From Ichthyophonus hoferi (lineage: Eukaryota; Opisthokonta; Ichthyosporea; Ichthyophonida; Ichthyophonidae): a stretch of DNA of 10,687 nucleotides. The translations under genes were made by a program, and so were the position numbers. The DNA lies in assembly GCA_002751075.1 (NCBI GenBank), contig NAOQ01001076.1, forward strand, positions 3,524 through 14,210, given 5' to 3'. Under the pieces are notes generated by a model. That model was given only the letters and a program-made list of their open reading frames with translations, was not told the DNA's origin and made no database searches. Below, piece by piece: positions 1 to 6,880 of the stretch (position 1 is its first letter; every line of letters starts with the position of its first letter).

Positions 1-92
1 TATTGTATTATATTATATTGCACTGTATTATGTATCATATGATATTTTATTGTGTTGTATTGTATTGTATTGTACTGTATTATGTGTATGGG
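1..92. repeat. TATTG/TATTA pentanucleotide-like tract
   Basis: This C-poor imperfect satellite is built from tattg, tatta and tgtat words, with four perfect TTGTA units at 55-74. It lies in the intron that precedes the first visible LIG4 exon and continues beyond the left edge. The remaining intron sequence to 374 includes a pyrimidine-rich stretch ending in cttag at 236, with no convincing exon behind it. Confidence 0.85.
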
Positions 93-374
93 ATTATCTA
101 TAAATAAATTTTAATATAGATTAATAATAGTGCATGCATATATATATATACCTACTTATACATACACACTCTCTAGTATACCCTGAGATTAATATACTCT
201 TGATGCCACCCACCTCTCTCTTTGCCTATCTCCTTAGCAATCACATGTCAATCTATCCTTTTATCTACCACAAACTTCACTCATTCTTAAATATATATGG
301 ATTGATATATAAATGATGTTTATATGACGATACATGACCCTTAACTAATTTTTCTATTGGTTTAAATGCTATAG

Positions 375-464
375 GCCATACTGCGTCTTCGTAGTGTGAT
401 TGGTCGGTATGACGTAGATGTTCTTCGTCCTCAATGGTTGTTAGAGTCAATTGCTAAGCAACAA
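375..464 (+). CDS. LIG4: LIG4 exon: end of BRCT domain 1
   Basis: The exon has 30 codons in phase 0 at both ends. The acceptor is ...ctatag before 375 and the donor is GTGAGT at 465. The translation contains RYDVDVLRPQWLLESIAKQQ, the final helix of a BRCT fold with its signature Trp, aligning with the human HDVVKPAWLLECF segment. Exons for the first part of BRCT1 are not visible between 1 and 374, so the preceding intron extends out of the window. Confidence 0.85.
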
Positions 465-3400
465 GTGAGTGTCTAATTAGTGGAATGTTATAATGATGTC
501 TATTTTAATCTTTTTTATATCATTATTTATTTGGTTTTATTGGATTAGTATATATACTTATGCAAGTGTATGTCTTTTGAATTCCATAGAAGCTTTAATT
601 TTTCAATTACTTGTTTTGATTGGTAGACTATATATATATTATAATGTATATCTATTAAAATTCACAACGTTTTTATTGTCTAACTATTTTTAATACTCTT
701 TCTAATACATGTGCTGTTGATGCCATTGGTTCCTTGTAACTAGGTAGGGAGAAGGGGTAGGCACTAATGGGTAGTATACCAATATAATTATAATGGAGGC
801 ATATTACAGAATGACCTGAACATAAAACATTAAAGTAGCAGTTGATTGGTTGAAATGGTATGATTGGATAGATAGATGTATGAATTGTATGATATTGTGT
901 CAATTAGAATAGACTGTGTAGTATTAGGGGATATTCAAGTATGAATATCCAGCAGAGATATGATTGGAAGGTTAGGGTATTTATGACTAGACACCAATGA
1001 CATGGGTTAGCCAGACCTTTTTATAGGATTAAAAAGTAGAATATATACGGGAATCGGCTATTTATTGTGTATTCTATATATATGCTGTATGCAGGTATGT
1101 ACCTTTAGCAACCTAACTAATTATTATTCTTTAACACTCATTGGTCCATGCGTTACTACGCAACCACAGATTCTGCTCAAGGAGCCTAGATACATGCTAC
1201 ATACCACCTCTTCCACGCAAAATACTATGCTGGAACACTTTGATGAATATACTGATAGTTATACGGTAGATATAGAGCATAGTAAGGTATATGGGAGAGA
1301 GCATATTAGGGTTTGGGATCTGTATAGTATGTGCATATTATCTTATTATATTATACTATAGTATACTATATTCTATTACTATACTATATAATATTATATC
1401 AAAACTTACTATACCGTATTATACTATCCCATACTATAGTATATCATACTATACGATACCGTACCATAATATACTATGCTATATTATACTATATTATACT
1501 ATGCTATACCATAATATACCATACTATAAACCATATCATATCATACTATACTATACCATATAATACCATACTATACTATAATGTACTATGCCATACCATA
1601 TTATACTATACCATGTCATACTATACTATACTATACTGTATCCTACTGCAGCATACCACACCATACCATTTCATACTATACCATACCATACAATACAATA
1701 CAATACAATATCATACCATATTATACCATATTATACCATACCATACTATTTTATACTATTCCATGCTATGTTACACTATTCCATACTATGTTGCACTATT
1801 CCATACTATGTTATACCATTCCATACCATGTTATACTATTCTGTACTATATCACATCTCATTCCCAGCTATAATAAATAATATCGTGTAGTCGTGATAAA
1901 GTAATAAAATCTCGGAAATCTCGGAAATGGAAAAGGAAAGTGGTACATATACAGGGGGGTATATGTGTTTATAAATGACAATTTATTTTTAATGGTAGGA
2001 TATGATTGAGTTATTCCAGCAAGTAAGGAATGTGAATGGTGTTTTAAAGGCCAATGGGAAGATTGGAGATATGCTGGAAGGTGATGGAGATTATATATCA
2101 GGTGGGTGGGTTACTTTATAAGATATATACGATAGGGTATTAAAATTTAATGCAATGTGATGGAATGCATGATTTTGTGATAATATATAGTGTAATGCAA
2201 TAGAGTCTAATATAATATAATATAATATAATATAATATAATATAATAAATATAATATAATATAATATAATATAATATAGCACGGCAAAAGATGCTATAAT
2301 ACAATACACGATGATATACTTTATTATACCTCCACACGTACCCCATATATCTCTCTAACCTACCCTAACCTATCCTACCCTACCTATCCTATTGTCCTAC
2401 AGTGGGTCTACAAACAGCCTTATTGTTTTCTCCCCTGACAGTCTATATTGACATGTATAGTGTACTATCTACACCCTCTACCCTTATCCCAACCTCTATT
2501 CTACGTGTTATTGCCTCACAGGTGGGTATTATAATTTTACATTTTAACTCTTTCTTGTAATTAGCTTATGGTATTTCTATATATATACGTGATGTTTGTG
2601 GATTGACCAGTTGTTCATTTATGATGCATGCTATGTGGTTACTAATTGGTCAATATAATGATTATATGCTTACATTACTATATGCAAGTAATGCGTTGCA
2701 AGAGGTAAATATAGGCAACTAGTTCTGGTATATGAAAAATTTAAATACAGTATTGATATAGGGTATATGGTATAGGGTATAGGATATATAGTATATGATC
2801 TAGAATATATAGTATATAGTATATAGTGTAGGATATATAGTATATAGTATAGGAAATATAGTATATAGTATAGGAAATATAGTATATAATATAAGATGTA
2901 TAATGTGTGGTATATGGTATATAGTATAAGGTTTAGGATATATAGTATATGTTATAAGATAAAGGGTGTATGGTATATAGTATATAGTATATGGTATAGA
3001 GTGTTTAATATAGGGTATAGAGTATATAGTATAAGGTATATAGTATATGGGATAGGTATAAGATATATTGTATTTGTATTATCTAATGTACATATGTGCA
3101 TTTAGAGACAGAGCTGGTAGGTCAGTAAATTATATATTAACCGAGTATTTGCAACTGTGTTAGAATTGCACTTTATCTCTACATACATCTGGATATAGTG
3201 TGTGTATGTGTACATGATATTTTGCATGATGTATGTATGTATGTATGTATGTATGTATGTATATATATATTTATGTATATATGTATGTATGTATTTATAA
3301 AAAACAATGTATGTATGTATGTATGTTAAAGCTATAAGTTGGCAGAGAAAAGGTAATTAAAAGATACTGGTTAAGATGGATCTATAAATAGATAGATATA

Positions 3401-3977
3401 CATAACATATTAATTATAATCTTATTAGGTTCAATTTCACCACGGATCACTGGCTTCTAGTCCCAGTGACCCTACTGTAAGTCATGTGATTGTAGATGCC
3501 GATGATATCTCACGAATTGGAGAGCTGGATGCTATTAATAGATTACGAATTAAGAAGTATCATGTGATATCATACCAATGGGTAGGCAGGGTTTGCTATG
3601 GGTTTGTTTCGTATATATGCATGTATGTGTATATGTTTGGTACTGGTATATGTATATATATGATGTACCTATATTAATGCATATATACCTATACATATTA
3701 TTATAGTATTATACTATCAGAATATTATACTTGTATTATACTATCAGAATATTATACTATCATACATGCATATATGTACGCACATATACATACACACATA
3801 CACCTATATATCTCCATCTTAGCCATACACCTACCTTCACTCACTTTCCCTCTCCCACCCTTTCTATTACAGGTAGAAGCATGTATAGCCACTGGCAGAC
3901 TAGTTAGTGAGATGGCCTATGGTATTAAAGCAAAGAACGATAGTTCTAAGGAAACAATAGGTTCACCAAGTTTATAA
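375..3977 (+). CDS. LIG4: DNA ligase IV, C-terminal part, six exons (5' end outside window)
   Basis: This is the 3' portion of an ATP-dependent DNA ligase IV, the nuclear enzyme that seals double-strand breaks in non-homologous end joining together with XRCC4. The join 375-464, 1170-1286, 1999-2101, 2403-2521, 3429-3581, 3873-3977 totals 687 bases, is open throughout, and gives 228 residues plus TAA. The translation follows recalled human LIG4 from the end of BRCT1 to the C-terminus: RPQWLLESI closes BRCT1, EPRYMLH matches the human QPRFMIH region, DEYTDSYTVD matches the XRCC4-clasp region around YGDSYFID, VYIDMYSVL opens BRCT2, and VSHVIVDADD and SYQWVEACI carry its core and signature Trp. 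Every donor is GT and every acceptor AG, and the phases are compatible. The catalytic lysine domain and the start codon must lie upstream. The protein runs about 17 residues beyond the human end. Another tandem-BRCT protein is possible, but the linker match favours LIG4. Confidence 0.88.
465..1169 (+). other. LIG4 intron without a long repeat
   Basis: This 705-base GT..AG intron lies between the BRCT1-end exon and the linker exon. It is A+T-rich but of higher complexity than the other introns. Short open frames on either strand encode only hydrophobic, A+T-driven peptides with no motif, so I see no nested gene. Confidence 0.7.
1170..1286 (+). CDS. LIG4: LIG4 exon: inter-BRCT linker, XRCC4-binding part
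   Basis: The exon has 39 codons in phase 0. The acceptor is ccacag before 1170 and the donor is GTATAT at 1287. The translation holds EPRYMLHTTSST followed by EHFDEYTDSYTVDIEHSK. This matches the human stretch from QPRFMIHMCPST to DSYFIDTD, which leads into the XRCC4-binding clasp. Retention of the D-S-Y-x-x-D pattern suggests that XRCC4 binding is still selected (inference). Confidence 0.87.
1336..1851. repeat. G-poor TACTATACC-type low-complexity tract
   Basis: About 515 bases of imperfect repeats of tactata, ctatacca and ttatacca words, with a run of four perfect TACAA units at 1689-1708. The plus strand is strikingly poor in G. The tract fills most of the 1287-1998 LIG4 intron. Because the repeat words rarely make stop codons it leaves long Tyr/Ile/His-rich open frames in several frames at once, which are artefacts. 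Confidence 0.92.
1999..2101 (+). CDS. LIG4: LIG4 exon: linker helix
   Basis: The exon has 34 codons plus one base and starts in phase 0 after ...atggtag. The translation starts DMIELFQQVRNV, which corresponds to the human helix LNQLKEVFSGIKN that packs on the XRCC4 coiled coil, and continues into a Gly-rich stretch. The donor is GTGGGT at 2102. An identical GTGGGT begins at 2106, but only the 2102 site keeps the frame into the next exon, where the leftover G joins TG to form Val. Confidence 0.8.
2209..2278. repeat. TATAA pentanucleotide microsatellite
   Basis: About 14 units of TATAA, interrupted once near 2245 (ataaat), lie in the 301-base LIG4 intron 2102-2402. A shorter run of the same unit occurs at about 8277-8300. 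Confidence 0.92.
2403..2521 (+). CDS. LIG4: LIG4 exon: start of BRCT domain 2
   Basis: The acceptor is preceded by a long pyrimidine-rich run (about 2349-2400) ending in ctacag. Two bases complete a codon and 39 codons follow, ending in phase 0 at a GTGGGT donor (2522). LFSPLTVYIDMYSVL matches the human SPL...TVYLDSYAV, the first strand of BRCT2. The spacing from VYID to the next exon's QFHHG equals the human spacing from VYLD to RFHGA, so no extra micro-exon is needed in the 907-base intron that follows. Confidence 0.83.
2755..3065. repeat. C-poor TATAGTATATGG-type low-complexity tract
   Basis: About 310 bases of imperfect tatagtata, ggtata and ggatata words lie in the LIG4 intron 2522-3428. 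Three copies of a 21-base unit starting agga(t/a)atatagtat are in tandem at 2830-2850, 2851-2871 and 2872-2892. The plus strand is nearly C-free and resembles the reverse complement of the 1336-1851 tract. Confidence 0.9.
3227..3326. repeat. ATGT tetranucleotide microsatellite, interrupted
   Basis: Three blocks of the gtat/atgt unit lie at about 3227-3260, 3280-3294 and 3307-3326, separated by AT-rich and A-rich spacers, in the same intron as the preceding repeat. Confidence 0.92.
3429..3581 (+). CDS. LIG4: LIG4 exon: core of BRCT domain 2
   Basis: The exon has 51 codons in phase 0. The acceptor is cttattag and the donor is GTAGGC at 3582. The translation runs VQFHHGSLASS, then VSHVIVDADD, and ends RIKKYHVISYQW. 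This aligns with human LRFHGAKVVSC, VSHVIIGEDH and KFKILKESW. It carries the BRCT glycine turn, the buried beta-3 strand and the C-terminal signature Trp. Confidence 0.9.
3706..3759. repeat. 27-base tandem duplication
   Basis: Positions 3706-3732 and 3733-3759 match at 26 of 27 bases, each beginning gtattatactatcag. The pair lies in the 291-base last LIG4 intron. Near identity points to a recent duplication. Confidence 0.9.
3873..3977 (+). CDS. LIG4: LIG4 terminal exon
   Basis: The exon has 34 codons plus TAA after a strong pyrimidine tract (about 3828-3870) and acag acceptor. VEACIATGRLVSEMAY completes the last BRCT helix and corresponds to human WVTDSIDKCELQEENQYL. The following 17 or so residues, Lys/Ser-rich, have no counterpart in the human protein as I recall it. 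The last eight or so codons and the stop overlap, in a different reading frame, sequence recognisable as a retroelement RNase H remnant, so this C-terminal tail seems to have been set by an insertion. Confidence 0.8.
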   Translation, partial: VEACIATGRLVSEMAYGIKAKNDSSKETIGSPSL

Positions 3978-4110
3978 AACTCGCCTATGTAAAGTACCAC
4001 TACACCAAGGAGGCCACTAGGATTGAGGATGTTGAAATCAAACCGATCTCAACCCATTACCAGATAGCAGATATCCTCACTGAAGCCCTAGCCCAATTCA
4101 TAAATACCTG
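3962..4110 (+). mobile_element. Copia-type RNase H C-terminal remnant
   Basis: The stretch reads VKYHYTKEA early on and STHYQIADILTEAL towards the end. These match the Ty1/copia RNase H end pattern, YHxxRE followed about 20 residues later by S(T)xxQ(L/I)ADI(F/L)TKxL. The remnant starts inside the terminal LIG4 exon. Confidence 0.83.
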
Positions 4111-4162
4111 TTGAATCTGAACCTTGGATGAGCAGGTAACATGCTCCCAGATACGTGGAGAT

Positions 4163-4180
4163 GTAGGGAGTGTGTTGAAG
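4163..4180 (+). mobile_element. Probable polypurine tract and LTR 5' border of the fossil
   Basis: About 55 bases after the RNase H remnant the sequence reads gtagggag followed by tgtgttgaag. Many copia elements have a G-rich polypurine tract directly followed by a TGTTGAAG-like LTR start, so the LTR probably begins at 4171 or 4173. Its end is not recognised. Confidence 0.5.
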
Positions 4181-4840
4181 TATGTCAGTCACCTGCAAGG
4201 TTTTAGCCAAAACCCTCATGATGTCTTGTATGAAAATACTTTTTTGTAGTATTGAACCTCCAAATGCCAAAATATTTAGAGTAAGTTTTTAATTGTTGAG
4301 ACTTATATCTTAATTAATGACAACTAATTAATCAATGATGTCACTAGTTGCTTTTAATTAAGATTAGATGTTTATTGCAGGTTAGAGTGTAAATTTACTA
4401 CAGTTTTTAAATGGTGTTGGTCATTGCTTTTGAATCACATGATTATTAATGATACCCAGGTGATACCTAGATTCAATGATGATTTTTTGAATAGTCATTG
4501 GTTGATTTGTTTACAATAACAGTTGATATATAAGTTTTTGAATAATGCTTTGAATAATCATTAAACAACTTGCTTCTAAGAAGATGTTAGGGAACAGTCA
4601 TGATGACCTTTTATTTTGGAATGTGCTTATACATGTACAATACTAAGATGATCAGCTCCTCAATTTGGCTTGACACAATCCAAGAACTATATCATCAGCC
4701 TACCCAGACTTTGTCAGGATTCTGATTACAAGTTAAAATAATAAACTTAAGTATAGATGCTTAGTGTAAGTTAGTAGATTGTTATGAGTCCCTTAGGTCA
4801 AAGCACCTATTAGGGCAATTGCCATATTCAAACAGAAACC
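4181..4840. other. Probable decayed LTR and leader region
   Basis: About 660 bases without a gene lie between the putative LTR start and the next retroelement-like internal sequence. Length and position suit an LTR plus leader, but no clear terminal CA, primer-binding site or TATA box stands out. An AATAAA at about 4739 is the first such hexamer after the LIG4 stop that I noticed. Confidence 0.35.
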
Positions 4841-4844
4841 ATCA

Positions 4845-5460
4845 GTGGCAATGGCCAACAAGTCAGGATCCATGGTTATAAAGGAGAAGAAGAGATATAG
4901 GATACAATTCTCTTCAGACTTGAGTAATAATAACTCACCTCAAGACAGCTTTTCAAGAAATATGTCAACTCCATCAGTCAAGACACCAGTGAAGATCAAT
5001 CAAATGAAGAATTGGAGGAAGATAATCTGTGCATGTTCTTTGATTCCTAAGAGGAATCCCTGCAACCCACATGGATTCTAACATTAACTTAATAGATTTG
5101 GGCATGACTACTCATTTCATGGATCCTTATGTATACAACTAAGCGTTCTAATTGACTTAGGAACCATAGAGTGCTATCTTCCAAGCTATTGAGGCATTCT
5201 AGCCAATTTACTATTCACTAAATACTCAAAGTTGACCCGAAAGTTTGTAATTAGATCAAACGTGATCATAGCTCCATCAATTGGATATGATTATTTATAA
5301 TTATTTCAATAACAAGTTAATGGTGGGCTACTAATACAAGTCATGTTTATTTGATTGTTGGTGAGTATAGCTATGTGCAAAACATAGGCAGAATAACTAT
5401 AGTTATATGTGTCAAATTAGTTCATGCTGGGTCTGACGTTTTCTATATGTGACATGTAAT
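4845..5460 (+). mobile_element. Fossil gag/protease-like region
   Basis: A short open stretch from about 4845 to 5081 encodes a Lys/Ser-rich peptide of unknown affinity. It is followed by retropepsin-like segments such as LIDLGMTTHFMDP (near 5089-5127) and a WWATNTSHV-like segment (near 5320) resembling the copia protease start. These are decayed remains, and the assignment rests on short motifs in a fitting neighbourhood. Confidence 0.45.
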
Positions 5461-5480
5461 ATTCAAAAAGTATAAAAAGG

Positions 5481-6778
5481 CTGTAGAATTGTTGTGATAT
5501 ATTATATGCTTGCAATAATTAGTTGTTACCATGAAAATGGGTGATATAATTATTGTGCATACTGAAACTGACATTATTTTGCATAACATAGACATTGAAA
5601 GGGCTAATAGCATGTTAATAAGGCACTTGGTGATTTTTGCAGTTACTTAGGATATTTCTAATATATAAAATTTGCAAATTGTCCCTTTTGGTAAGTTTGC
5701 CAATTTGGTGTCTAACTCAAGTTAAAAAAATAGAACAACTAATATCTTGTTAAAAAATATTTGGCAAATTCAAAAATGACCTCGTAAGTAACTAACTACT
5801 GTAAGCTAAAATTAGACGCCTAATGCAGGTACATCATATCAATTTAAACATTCAATCAATAAGCCGAGGAGTGCTAATCAAGCTAAAGATAATGTTGAAT
5901 ATAACTACATATACAGCATAGGTTGAGTAGGTTTGGCTATAATTATCTAATTAATTAAAGCTAGGTTGTGAAGTGTCCTATATATAAAATGCTATATTTA
6001 GAAAACATAAAACGTTTCGTTGAGACAAATTGAAGATGATTTAGTCTGCAGTAATACTAAATGAAAACCATGCAGTTTTTGCTCTAATTTCTTTTCTCGC
6101 CATAATCAGCTCCCACCCTGTACCTGAACTAAATAGTTACCATTAAGGTTGACATTGACAGATTACATGTAACCACCTTTTTAAATACCTTTTTTTCCCT
6201 TTTTAGAAATCACATAACTTCTCTATTTCTAAAGCAGCTTGATAATTTTTGTGCAAAATATTTGTAGATATATTAAAATTTTAAGTAATTATTCTGTTAT
6301 TTGCATTTATTCTAGCCCTAGAGAGCAATGATAAAAGAATAGATTTTGTCAAAACAATGCAGGATCAGGTCATACTATAGATGCTGATTCAATATGCACA
6401 ATAGCTGTAACTATTAGAACATAAACATTTTAAATATACACAGTACACTACCTAGCTAATACATAATTTAGGTAATTTTTTAAAATACAATCCTGATCCA
6501 ATGTACATTATTAATATTAATTTCCACCTTAATACTAGATTGGCAGTTACGTTACCATGTATCATTTAAACTGACTTAATTATATGTCAACTATTTTCTT
6601 ATGATGGTAATTAATTAGAGATTGGGGCATCCTTGTAACTTGTCTGTTTAAGGGAGAGACTATACCAAATTAGGAGGACGTTTTAACATGCCCCTTTGCA
6701 TATACATAGTACAGCTAGGCCAAGACATATTTTATTATAAAAACAAATCATTAGAAATTAAAGACTAAACTTATAAGG
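5481..6778. other. A+T-rich stretch without recognisable gene
   Basis: About 1.3 kb with many in-frame stops in all frames. A strong pyrimidine run ending in ttttag at about 6183-6206 resembles a splice acceptor, but no exon-like frame follows it. The stretch may include further eroded retroelement sequence, since it directly follows the copia fossil, but I see no motif to show this. Confidence 0.5.
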
Positions 6779-6880
6779 TTGATAAGACTAGGAGAGCACA
6801 GCTAGTTGGGCAGTCAATTGTTGGCGGATGGCACATTGAGGCCGCGCCCAAGAGATATGGTAGAGGATCTGTTGTCATGG
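6779..6880 (+). other. G+C-richer patch with nested hairpin, unknown
   Basis: About 100 bases are visibly richer in G and C than the flanks. They can fold: ttgggc at 6806-6811 pairs with gcccaa at 6846-6851, and inside it tcaat (6814-6818) pairs with attga (6835-6839). One plus frame stays open for about 36 codons here (including IVGGWHIEAAPKRYGRG) but matches nothing I know. It could be an old exon, a transposon fragment or a structured RNA. Confidence 0.3.

Larger units (their letters stand above)
3955..5480 (+). mobile_element. Fossil Ty1/copia-like LTR retrotransposon sequence
   Basis: This is old, heavily decayed retroelement sequence on the plus strand, broken many times over. Three parts are visible: the end of an RNase H domain (3962-4110), a purine-rich tract with a probable LTR start just after it, and protease-like motifs near 5089-5190 and 5320-5460. 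The RNase H match is strong and points to the Ty1/copia superfamily; the protease-like parts are weaker. No second LTR or target-site duplication could be seen by eye, so the right boundary is uncertain. The order of parts suggests the tail of one copy followed by the head of another. Confidence 0.7.

Noticed and set aside
237-316. Possible exon after the pyrimidine tract ending at 236
   Set aside because: The peptide does not resemble BRCT1 and there is no good donor nearby, so it is treated as intron.
673-903. Minus-strand open frame of 76 codons
   Set aside because: It lies in a LIG4 intron, antisense, and has no recognisable domain.
1291-1890. Several overlapping open frames of 90-180 codons rich in Tyr, Ile, His and Thr
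   Set aside because: They occur in multiple frames at once over a low-complexity tract inside an intron whose flanking exons join in frame. The lack of stops follows from the repeat words, not from coding.
2611-2704. Possible extra LIG4 micro-exon ending in NALQE before a GTAAAT donor
   Set aside because: No acceptor gives a phase compatible with the upstream exon, and the direct join of 2521 to 3429 already matches the human spacing exactly.
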